From NCBI GenBank assembly GCA_020629935.1, contig JAHDCJ010000004.1, positions 51,055-95,549 on the forward strand: 44,495 nt of DNA, read 5' to 3'. Position numbers and translations under genes: made by a program. The notes under the pieces were generated by a model. The model made no database searches. It was not told where the DNA came from and was given only the letters and a program-made list of their open reading frames with translations. Below, piece after piece: positions 25,824-33,984 of this stretch (the stretch's first letter is position 1; every line of letters starts with the position of its first letter). The DNA comes from Saprospiraceae bacterium (lineage in GTDB: Bacteria > Bacteroidota > Bacteroidia > Chitinophagales > Saprospiraceae).

Positions 25824-26594
25824 TTATCTACATGTTTGGTCAAAAAGCTTATCCATATCTGCTTTAGACAATTGATCGATATGGGCAGCAAAAGGATTTG
25901 ATCGGATCACATTTTCATTCAACATAGCCTTTTGAATTTGTTTACAAGCTTTATCTTTTTCATTTAATTGATACAAGACTAAAGCTTTATAATAAAAAGC
26001 TTCTGGGCAACGATCCCAATTTTCCAAAGCTAAATTAAAGTCTGCTAATGCTCCTTGTTTATCATCCTTCTCCAATTTACTTATCCCACGAGAAACAATG
26101 GCATAGACCATCACATCTTTCAATCCGTCTCGTTCAATTTGCTTGGTAAAAGCTTCAATTGCTTCATCATACAAACCTTGTTCTTTTAAACATACACCAA
26201 GTCTAGTGTAGGTATCTCCTGCTACAATCGCATCATGATAAACCTTATTTTCAAGACAAATACGAAACATATTTTCTGCACCTTTAAAATCTCTAAAGTG
26301 CAATATTTTAGCATAACCGCAATAATTGGCGTAAGCAATAGGATCTAATTTTGCCGCGATATCTAAATTACGCATCGCCTCTCCTTTTCTTCCTAAGCGA
26401 AACATGGGTACTGCTTTTCTATAATACCATGTCCCATTATTGGGTTCCTTTTTAATGGCATCGTCATAATAATCAAAAAAGGCTTTTGATCCATAGGGGT
26501 ATGGATTTCTAGCATCTTCATCTAGTTTCTCCACAGGTTTTTGACAAGACCAAATACAACAAATGCATAAAAAGAGGCCCAAAATTCGAGACAT
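25824..26594 (-). CDS. TPR-repeat lipoprotein (256 aa)
   Basis: A short signal peptide with lipobox IWSC (Cys17) indicates a lipoprotein. At least five tetratricopeptide-like helix pairs occupy about residues 40-245. Recognisable repeat cores include GEAMRNLDIAAKLDPIAYA, YDEAIEAFTKQIERDG, GALADFNLALENWDRCPEA and KDKACKQIQKAMLNE. It ends KLFDQTCR. TPRs mediate protein-protein contacts, here presumably in the envelope. It is the third gene of a minus-strand trio (AsmA-like, TonB_C-like lipoprotein, this gene), with an 11-bp gap to the one before. Confidence 0.88.
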   Translation of the reverse strand: MSRILGLFLCICCIWSCQKPVEKLDEDARNPYPYGSKAFFDYYDDAIKKEPNNGTWYYRKAVPMFRLGRKGEAMRNLDIAAKLDPIAYANYCGYAKILHFRDFKGAENMFRICLENKVYHDAIVAGDTYTRLGVCLKEQGLYDEAIEAFTKQIERDGLKDVMVYAIVSRGISKLEKDDKQGALADFNLALENWDRCPEAFYYKALVLYQLNEKDKACKQIQKAMLNENVIRSNPFAAHIDQLSKADMDKLFDQTCR

Positions 26595-26605
26595 AAAAAT
26601 GTATT

Positions 26606-27733
26606 TTATGGAGTAATAGCTATTATTTCTCCTGATTTGAAATGAATAGCAATTTCTTTTTTGCCATCTAAATTTTCATCTTCATATTCAAATGGAATCC
26701 ACCCTTCTAGTTTACGAGCGATTTCAATTAAATGTTCAGATAATGATGCTGGAATTTCCATATCTTGATATTGTTCGTCTAATGCGACGGTAGAAAACAG
26801 TCCTGATTCTCCCAAACAATTTACAAAAAACTTAATCGACACAAATCCATTTACCTTCTGAAAATCAGGATTCTTTTTATATTTTTCAATAATAAATGAT
26901 TCAATATAATTGGCTCCATTTTCATTTGATTCTCCAGCTTGTTTCATGGCATTAGCCATATAATACGTACAAGGTTGAAAAATCTTTTGTGTTTTAATTT
27001 CTTCTAGATTTTTAAGATCTTTTTTCAATTCAAAAGTAAAATGGCCTTTATCTTTTTCATTAAAAGCAAATGCGTTAAATCCTTGTTTTGATACTTTTTC
27101 AATGACCATCAATCTTCCTAGATAATTATTACATCGATCTGGATAACCAGATAAATAAAAGAATTGATAATCTTTATAGGATTTCAAACCCCAACAACGT
27201 ACTTCTAATAATTGCTTGCCTTTCCAAATCCAAACCTTATCTTTTTCGAAGGTCCAGTTTTCTCCTGTCTCTTTTATAGAAAAGGTATTATTATCAATTA
27301 TATTGATCGTTTGATCCAACTCAACAGAGACTGTAGGCGGGCTTAACTTGAATAAAGAGACATCTCTTCGTAAGCGTGTATTAATTGTATCTTTATTAAA
27401 AGAAACAATGTCATTTTCAAGGGTATCTATACGAAGTTTACCTTCTTTAGTAATGGCCCAAGTCGAATTGGTTTCAGTAGAAAAGGCCAAAGATTTAATC
27501 AATAAACTTCCATCTTTTTTAAAATCTGAAATCATGGTGTATGGCAAAGATTGCTCAAATACATTTTGTTTAACACCAAGCCAAACACCTTCCATACGTT
27601 GTGGGTCAATTTGATCCGATTTACAACCCGACATACTAAAGATTAGAAGGATAAAAAGAAGTGGCCAACTATTATTTACTAATACTTTAGGTTTATTATT
27701 TATTGTTAAAAGACCATTCCATCTAATTTTCAC
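26606..27733 (-). CDS. Lipoprotein with a TonB C-terminal-like domain (375 aa)
   Basis: The N-terminus has ~20 polar residues, then a hydrophobic stretch and lipobox MSGC (Cys37); the true start may be a later non-ATG codon. Residues about 45-175 resemble a lipocalin-like beta domain (MEGVWLGVK, TISDFKKDGSLLIK, ENWTFEKDKVWIWKGKQL). The last ~85 residues look like a TonB_C domain: NGFVSIKFFVNCLGESGLF, then ASLSEHLIEIARKLEGWIPF and KKEIAIHFKSGE. There is no transmembrane anchor or Pro-rich linker as in true TonB. It sits 32 bp after the AsmA gene and 11 bp before the TPR lipoprotein. Confidence 0.75.
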   Translation of the reverse strand: MKIRWNGLLTINNKPKVLVNNSWPLLFILLIFSMSGCKSDQIDPQRMEGVWLGVKQNVFEQSLPYTMISDFKKDGSLLIKSLAFSTETNSTWAITKEGKLRIDTLENDIVSFNKDTINTRLRRDVSLFKLSPPTVSVELDQTINIIDNNTFSIKETGENWTFEKDKVWIWKGKQLLEVRCWGLKSYKDYQFFYLSGYPDRCNNYLGRLMVIEKVSKQGFNAFAFNEKDKGHFTFELKKDLKNLEEIKTQKIFQPCTYYMANAMKQAGESNENGANYIESFIIEKYKKNPDFQKVNGFVSIKFFVNCLGESGLFSTVALDEQYQDMEIPASLSEHLIEIARKLEGWIPFEYEDENLDGKKEIAIHFKSGEIIAITP

Positions 27734-27765
27734 TTCAATACTTTTTAAACAATTTTATTAAAATT

Positions 27766-30700
27766 TTATTCGTTTCCTCCATTTTTCTTTTTGTTCTTCT
27801 TACCAAAAGGAAGCTTGATTTTATCTTTTAAGGCATCTACTTTATCTTTCGCTTTTTCTCCAAAGACTTCTTCTACTTTACCGCCCACTTCCTCACCTAC
27901 TTTATCTTTTACTCCTCCCAATACTTCATCCACTTTTTCTTTCCCTGCATCAATCGCTTTGTCTTTAGCTTCATTTGCAATATCTTTTACATTTTCCCCC
28001 TCAAGTCCTGTTTGATTTTTTATTATCTCTGTAGCTTTTTCATCGGCTTTATCTTTTGCCACGTCTTTTACTTTATCTACAATCTCTTCTTTCAAACTCT
28101 CTTTATCTGTACCAATCAAATCAATTTTAATTTTAGGGTTTTTCATGTCTCCAGTAACACGTACATTAAATTTAATTCGATCGCCATCAGCGATATTAAT
28201 CCCTAGTTTTCCTGCTTGGCCATTAAAAAATGAAAGTCCTTGATTGGCTACATTTCCTAAAGCTCCTTGAGCTAAAATTTCTTTTGGTACGTTAAATTTC
28301 AATAAATAATCCATTGCCTGATTTACTAATCCATGCGAACCAGAAATATTCACGTCCATTTTATTCATAGTATAATCAGCAGGTTTAAGTTGAAACATTC
28401 CATCCTTTATATCAAACAAATTTTTAGTATCGGTCAACTCCACCCGCTTAAAGCTTTTAACTTTTAGCTTTTCGCCAATATTGGCTAATGGTTTAAAATT
28501 ATTGATCACCGCATCAATTGTTTCCAAGCTTCCTCCACCTGTCAGCGAGGTATAATCTATTCCCATATCAGGAGTTAAATTTCCTTTTAAAGCAAGTCTT
28601 GTATTAAACATTCCTTCTATAAATTCCATTACAGGAGCCAATTGTTTAACCGATGCTAAATCAGTAAATATTTTCTTGACATTCATTCGATCTAAATCAT
28701 ATTCCAGATTAAAAGCGGGTTTGCTAATGTCTTTTGAATCATAAAAACCCTTTAAATCAAATTGTCCTCCAAAACCATTTGCAGTAAAATTATTAATGGC
28801 AGCTCGTTCATCTTTAACTGCTACTTGGCTATTCATTTTTCGAAAAACCAAATCATCGTATAGCAGTTCATCGATGCTTGCAGTAACCAATACATCCATA
28901 TTATCTGGAACAGCCACTGCTCCTGAGGAAGCCGTTGTTTCAGAGGAAGAGGTAGACTTAGTAGTAGTCGTTGTTTCCTCCGATGCCAATAACTCATTGA
29001 GATCAATGCGATTAGATTTTAATTTTATTTTACCCGTAATGGTTTCGTTTTCTAATAAATAATCAAACACATTGTCCAGTTCACCCGACAGTTGAATATC
29101 ACTTTTTCCTAATCGAGTACTCATGTTAGATAAGACCACTTTTTCAGGTGTAAAATTTCCTTTTGCAGTGGTATTAATAAGTTCATAATCTTCATAAATA
29201 ATCTTGGTAAATTTAGCATCAAGATCAAAATTAAACCGATCAAAAACTTCTGTTTCTGTAGAAGTCGTGGTATTCGAAGGATTATAATCGGCGGTAGGAT
29301 CATCTGCCGAAGTTTCTGACATCCATTCATTCGCATCAAAAAGAAATGAGTTGACTTTTAATTTTCCACGCATAGTAAGTTCAGGAGAAAAATAAGCCAA
29401 GATATTATCTAATGTACCAGAAGCCTTAATATCACTTCTTCCCAGCTTGGCATCAAAACTACTTAGATTTACATGTTTAGGCGAAAAGGCCATAGCCATG
29501 TTTTTAAGGTGGACTTTTGGCGTACCTTCGGCTACATAATTCATATTGGAAATTTTGAAATCTCCTTTCATATCTACTTTATCGTATTGCTCATTTTCGA
29601 CATAAGACATCCGCGTATTAATATCTAAATTAGCGTCTAACAAACCATTTAATTTTTTCACTCCTTCCATTGGAAAAGCTTTGGCTAGGTCTGCCAGATC
29701 AATTTTCCCATTAACTTTAGCTTTTACATTCGGATCAGAAATGGGACGAGTCAAATTGAACACCGCATCAAATGGGTTCTTTCCAAGTTTCATATGGAAC
29801 TTAGGTACATCGACCATCATTTTATCTAAGTCAGATGAAGGACTATTTACTTTTATTTTAGTTTGAATATCTTCTATGCCCATAGGTAAATCAGGATATT
29901 TAAACTTTCCATTATCTACACTTAAGTTGGCCTTAAAGGCGGGTAGGCTTTTATCCGACAAGGTTCCTTTTACTGATCCATTTAAAGCCATTTTACCGCT
30001 TGCTTTCACTTGATCAAAATCTTTAGTGTACGCACTTGGGATCATAGAAAGTAAATGTTTAAAATCGGTAGACGGCGCTTTAAATTTCAAATCCATCTTC
30101 ATATTTTCATCGGGCATTTCCAACCAACCATCTAAATCCAATTTCAAGGCATTCAATCGTAAAGCATTGTCTTTGAAAGTATATTTAGACTTTTTGTTAT
30201 CTATGTTCAAGGTAATATCCGCTTCCAATTCAGATTTATTTATATAAGAAACACCCATTGAACTTACGGTTAAAGCATCTGCGGAAGTACGCGTACCTAA
30301 ATCATAAATGTCATTATTAAAATTCCCTTTCCCCGTATGATTGAGATTAAGCACTTCTAAATAAGTGGAAGTTAAATCGTCATCATAAACGATATCTGAA
30401 TTGGTGATACCATAATCGCTCAATCGAATATCAAATTCAGAAGAACCAGAGGAAGTAGATTGCTTCGCTTTAGGATCAGGAGGTAAACTTAAATCATAGT
30501 TGGCTTTCCCATCTGCCGTCACTTTTACGTAAATATTGGCATCATCAATACGTACCGATTCAATAGCCACGGGTCGATCGCTTTTGATCACAGACATCAA
30601 ATCCAATTTTAGATTTAATTGCCCAATTTTCGCCAAGCGCAATCCTTCAAATTCTCCCTTTCCCATTACGGTTAGGTCTTTAATACCCAAACTAAAATCG

Positions 30701-30900
30701 GGAAAACTGCGTAATAAAGACAAGCTAATATTATTGTCAAAATCAACTTCTGCATTTATGTTTTCATTGACTTGAGTTTTTACTGCTTGGACAATCTCAT
30801 CTTTAAAGAAATATGGAATTGCGACTGCGGCAATTACAATTAATAAAATGAGTCCAATGAAAAAAAACAGGGTTCGTTTGAGTATTTTTTTAACTTTCAT
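27766..30900 (-). CDS. AsmA-family envelope protein (1044 aa)
   Basis: One N-terminal transmembrane helix (residues 8-30; LFFFIGLILLIVIAAVAIPYFF), then the AsmA N-terminal region (VKTQVNENINAEVDFDNNIS, LLRSFPDFSLGIKDLTV) and a long beta-taco-like repeat body ending in the conserved C-terminal AsmA_2 domain near 790-945. Family members are bridge-like proteins spanning the periplasm, linked to phospholipid transport and outer-membrane stability. The last ~95 residues are unusual: Lys/Glu/Asp-rich, with DKAIDAGKEKVDEVL and KDKVGEEVGGKVEEV repeats that look like LEA or apolipoprotein amphipathic helices. First of a three-gene minus-strand operon. Confidence 0.9.
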   Translation of the reverse strand: MKVKKILKRTLFFFIGLILLIVIAAVAIPYFFKDEIVQAVKTQVNENINAEVDFDNNISLSLLRSFPDFSLGIKDLTVMGKGEFEGLRLAKIGQLNLKLDLMSVIKSDRPVAIESVRIDDANIYVKVTADGKANYDLSLPPDPKAKQSTSSGSSEFDIRLSDYGITNSDIVYDDDLTSTYLEVLNLNHTGKGNFNNDIYDLGTRTSADALTVSSMGVSYINKSELEADITLNIDNKKSKYTFKDNALRLNALKLDLDGWLEMPDENMKMDLKFKAPSTDFKHLLSMIPSAYTKDFDQVKASGKMALNGSVKGTLSDKSLPAFKANLSVDNGKFKYPDLPMGIEDIQTKIKVNSPSSDLDKMMVDVPKFHMKLGKNPFDAVFNLTRPISDPNVKAKVNGKIDLADLAKAFPMEGVKKLNGLLDANLDINTRMSYVENEQYDKVDMKGDFKISNMNYVAEGTPKVHLKNMAMAFSPKHVNLSSFDAKLGRSDIKASGTLDNILAYFSPELTMRGKLKVNSFLFDANEWMSETSADDPTADYNPSNTTTSTETEVFDRFNFDLDAKFTKIIYEDYELINTTAKGNFTPEKVVLSNMSTRLGKSDIQLSGELDNVFDYLLENETITGKIKLKSNRIDLNELLASEETTTTTKSTSSSETTASSGAVAVPDNMDVLVTASIDELLYDDLVFRKMNSQVAVKDERAAINNFTANGFGGQFDLKGFYDSKDISKPAFNLEYDLDRMNVKKIFTDLASVKQLAPVMEFIEGMFNTRLALKGNLTPDMGIDYTSLTGGGSLETIDAVINNFKPLANIGEKLKVKSFKRVELTDTKNLFDIKDGMFQLKPADYTMNKMDVNISGSHGLVNQAMDYLLKFNVPKEILAQGALGNVANQGLSFFNGQAGKLGINIADGDRIKFNVRVTGDMKNPKIKIDLIGTDKESLKEEIVDKVKDVAKDKADEKATEIIKNQTGLEGENVKDIANEAKDKAIDAGKEKVDEVLGGVKDKVGEEVGGKVEEVFGEKAKDKVDALKDKIKLPFGKKNKKKNGGNE

Positions 30901-31084
30901 AATACTTTGGTTCTTATTTTTGTAAAAATAAGGATTTATTTAAATAATTTTTCATGATATTCGTGCCTTAATGCTTTTTTAACTAAACTTTTAGTCAAAA
31001 AAACAACGAATACCTTTTTATTGTAGGTAAATTATGAATTTATTACCTCTATTTATCTATAAAACATGAATTATACCAAAAGAA

Positions 31085-31687
31085 ATGACGCCAGAACGAG
31101 AAGAAAAATTTAAACGTGTAGTAGATCATCGACAATTTGATTGGACGGTGATCTTAGAAGATGTGCATGATCGACATAATATTAGTGCTGTACTCCGAAC
31201 CTGTGATTCTGTGGGCATTCGTGAAATATTCGTTTTATACACTGATACGGCACCAGAAAAATTAGAATTAGGCAAGAAAAGTTCGGGTAGTGCAAAAAAA
31301 TGGGTGGAAGTCCATTTTTTCACAGATCGAGCTACCTGTTTTAAGGCGGTTAAAGCAAAATATGATCATATTTATTGTACACATCTAGATGAAGAGGCTA
31401 AATCACTGTATGATTTAAATCTGAGTCATTCTGTTGCCTTATTATTTGGCAATGAACGAGATGGTGTTTCCCCTGAATCCCTCGCCTATTGCGATGGCAA
31501 TTTTATTATTCCCCAACAAGGAATGGTAGAAAGCTTAAATATTTCGGTGGCTTGTGCGATTAGTCTTTATGAAGGCTATCGCCAAAGAAGTCGAAAAGAA
31601 CTATATCCAAACCCTAAGGTCAACCAAGGAATTAAGGATGCCTTATTTAATTTTTATAAATCGAAAACACCTGGCGATCAGTATTAG
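31085..31687 (+). CDS. trmH: tRNA (guanosine(18)-2'-O)-methyltransferase TrmH
   Basis: A SPOUT-class RNA 2'-O-methyltransferase, likely acting on G18 of tRNA. 200 aa. The N-terminal region has EDVHDRHNISAVLRTCDSVGI. The C-terminal SAM-binding knot has the motifs LLFGNERDGVSPE and VESLNISVACAISLYEGYRQR. This is the TrmH rather than the TrmL or RlmB size class. The nearest ATG upstream (31066) is in another frame, so I keep 31085. It is convergent with the glycan operon, with only 3 bp between the stop codons. Confidence 0.9.
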   Translation: MTPEREEKFKRVVDHRQFDWTVILEDVHDRHNISAVLRTCDSVGIREIFVLYTDTAPEKLELGKKSSGSAKKWVEVHFFTDRATCFKAVKAKYDHIYCTHLDEEAKSLYDLNLSHSVALLFGNERDGVSPESLAYCDGNFIIPQQGMVESLNISVACAISLYEGYRQRSRKELYPNPKVNQGIKDALFNFYKSKTPGDQY

Positions 31688-31690
31688 CTA

Positions 31691-32581
31691 TTAATATTGA
31701 TCTTTAAAAGGATCTTTTCTTTGTATTTTTTCAAGATACCAACGTTTTAAAAAGACAGGGAAGCCTGGGCGTTTTATCCAATTTTTTCCGTTTTGATAAA
31801 TCGTTTGTTGATTCAATTTCCATTTCGTTTTCCAATCTAATTTTTTAGGATCATGTGGAATTTTATATTTTTCCAAAAAGGAATGATAAACTGAATATTC
31901 AAAGGCTTCTGATTTATTTAGTCCTCGATGCCGCCATTCTTCATTCATCCAATGAATAGCATAAAAGGAGGAAGGGATGCTAGGTTTTCCAAGTACATAG
32001 CGTTGGACAAAAGGCCAATAATCTGGATTGACAACTCCTCTTTTTATCGCATCCGACAAATCATTTTTTTGGATATGTTCATTTAAAATCCGTATGGGTT
32101 TTAACCAATCTCTATTATGCGCATTGACCTCTTTTTGAGTTGATTCAAAACAGGCAGCCATTAAAGGCGAATGTTTGGGGCATTTCATTAAATTTCCGAC
32201 CACAGGCAATGTAGTATGACTTCGAAAAAAATAATCCTCTTTAAAATCTAAAGGCTTTAAAAGCGTAATATCTAGATCAGTCCACCAACCGCCTTTTTCA
32301 TACAACACTTTATATCGAAACAAATCAGAAAAACCTGCCACACTCCCCTTCCCTATATTTAAATCACTTGAATTATTATAGAAAAAAATAGCTGATGAAG
32401 GTAAGATTTCATTCGCATCTTTTATGGTAATTTGATCTGGTAGTATTTCTTCTAAAGGGGCATATCTCCACAGCAAAACCTTGTGACCATGCGCCACAAA
32501 AGAAGCCAAACTCAATCGCTCCATTGGACTTAATTCATCTCCAATCCAAAGACAATGAATATATAAATTGGACGTATCCAT
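31691..32581 (-). CDS. Glycosyltransferase with DxD motif (GT32-like)
   Basis: 296 aa. The sugar-nucleotide/metal motif is within YEKGGWWTDLDITLLKP (Asp102-x-Asp104), preceded by SVAGFSDLFRYKVLYEKGG. This is the pattern of the Gly_transf_sug family (Och1/GT32-like and capsular alpha-glycosyltransferases). There is no signal peptide, so it acts on the cytosolic face. Its ATG overlaps the previous stop by one base (TAATG), so it is translationally coupled to the second glycosyltransferase. It is the last gene of a six-gene operon. Donor and acceptor unknown. Confidence 0.85.
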   Translation of the reverse strand: MDTSNLYIHCLWIGDELSPMERLSLASFVAHGHKVLLWRYAPLEEILPDQITIKDANEILPSSAIFFYNNSSDLNIGKGSVAGFSDLFRYKVLYEKGGWWTDLDITLLKPLDFKEDYFFRSHTTLPVVGNLMKCPKHSPLMAACFESTQKEVNAHNRDWLKPIRILNEHIQKNDLSDAIKRGVVNPDYWPFVQRYVLGKPSIPSSFYAIHWMNEEWRHRGLNKSEAFEYSVYHSFLEKYKIPHDPKKLDWKTKWKLNQQTIYQNGKNWIKRPGFPVFLKRWYLEKIQRKDPFKDQY

Positions 32582-33981
32582 TAGGAAGTTTTCATAGTGA
32601 GATGGCTATAAGAAAATGGTAAATCCAATAAGCCTTCTATATCTTGCCAGAGTAACCAATCTTGATCTCCAAAGTGATGATAGACATGTAAAAAATGAGG
32701 TTGAATATTTTTTCTTTTTTCATTTACATCAAAAGTAAACTTACCTTTATAATGCATCGTTGGATGAAAATAATCTGCAATAAAATTATACTCGATAGGC
32801 AAGGTAGGATGAGCGCCTAAGTTAAATTTCCACGCAGTGGCAATTAAAGTACCTTGATCACGGGTATACCATTTTTCATCTTTAAAAATTTCCATCGTCC
32901 ACTGGTGCCAATTTTCTAAAAAAGAAGTAGAGGTTTTATTAAATAAAAAGACGCCGCCATTCCAATGTTGCCAATTGTTTTTTTCTACCTCCACCTTAAA
33001 TTTTTCTTTTATCAATCGTCTTAACTCTTGGGGTTTACTTTTAAGATAATGATCAAGCTGCGGATCGGTCCATTTAAATGCTTCCTCATTCCAAACAAAA
33101 CCTGTTTCCTTAGCTAAGGTTTGATGATAAGGCATATTATTCACTAAAGAATTTCCTTGGGCATCGTTCCATTGTTTAGTCTGCGAATTCCACAGATAAC
33201 CTGCACTTAAAAAGTAGTCTTTAAAAGAGAGGTGATGATGAAAAATAATTTCATTCTTTTTATTTGTTCGCCAAGCTCTTCCTTCTTTATCATAATAAAC
33301 TACATATTTAAGCAATGAAGAAAATATAGTCGATTTCCCATTGGCCTTTAAATGTTTTTTTAAAATAAATCGGGCTAAAGAAAGCTTACGTTGCAAATAC
33401 TTTTCGTTGGGAAGTCGCTTTCCTAACTGATTTGATTTTTGATTTTCTGCATAATAAACCTCCCACTCTTTTTGTAAAGATTCTATTTTTTCTTGTTCTA
33501 CCTGTAAGCGTGCTTCTTCTCGATAATATTTCGCTTGGTATTTCTTCAATTTTCTTTCAAAATGTTGGCGTCTTTTTTCAAATTTTTCAGGAAGGATAAA
33601 ACGAACCGCACTTTCACTAAAATCGCTCATTTTGCAATGATCTGTACTAAAGGTGATGGGTGCTTTGAAATAATCAAATATTGAATCTACCGCTGCGTTA
33701 ATTGCAATAATATCGGTATCTAAATAGCAATATTGATGCGCCATATCTAGAAAACGATGAAGTCCTGTTTTTAAATAAATAGAAGCTTGATGATGATTAA
33801 AATGAGTCGGCGTTTTGATGTCTACTACTTCCTCATGCGCAATATTAATTTGGTTACGACTGGTATCTGTCACTACTATAATGGAAAGCTTAGAAAAATG
33901 CTTTAAAAACCGAATAGAATAGTTCAAGGTATGAATATGTTCATCATCTCCACAAACCACAAAAACGTATCGATTTTCCAT
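32581..33981 (-). CDS. GT8-like glycosyltransferase with a large helical insertion (466 aa)
   Basis: Residues 1-130 form the first GT-A half with the DxD motif YLDTDII (Asp88-Thr-Asp90). The second half resumes near residue 335 with WQHWNGGVFLFN and DQGTLIATAWKF. Between them, residues ~130-335 hold an insertion: a charged coiled-coil-like stretch (about 130-200) and a region with two similar motifs, GYLWNSQTKQWND (261-) and GFVWNEEAFKWTD (294-). The insertion makes it far longer than a simple GT8. It is 3 bp after the radical SAM gene and overlaps the next by one base. Function in a glycan pathway is inferred from the operon. Confidence 0.8.
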   Translation of the reverse strand: MENRYVFVVCGDDEHIHTLNYSIRFLKHFSKLSIIVVTDTSRNQINIAHEEVVDIKTPTHFNHHQASIYLKTGLHRFLDMAHQYCYLDTDIIAINAAVDSIFDYFKAPITFSTDHCKMSDFSESAVRFILPEKFEKRRQHFERKLKKYQAKYYREEARLQVEQEKIESLQKEWEVYYAENQKSNQLGKRLPNEKYLQRKLSLARFILKKHLKANGKSTIFSSLLKYVVYYDKEGRAWRTNKKNEIIFHHHLSFKDYFLSAGYLWNSQTKQWNDAQGNSLVNNMPYHQTLAKETGFVWNEEAFKWTDPQLDHYLKSKPQELRRLIKEKFKVEVEKNNWQHWNGGVFLFNKTSTSFLENWHQWTMEIFKDEKWYTRDQGTLIATAWKFNLGAHPTLPIEYNFIADYFHPTMHYKGKFTFDVNEKRKNIQPHFLHVYHHFGDQDWLLWQDIEGLLDLPFSYSHLTMKTS

Positions 33982-33984
33982 GAT

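Noticed and set aside
30913-30932. Inverted repeat CTTATTTTT/AAAAATAAG upstream of the AsmA gene as an operator
   Set aside because: It is nearly pure A/T in an AT-rich genome and overlaps a weak -7-like box; chance is a sufficient explanation.
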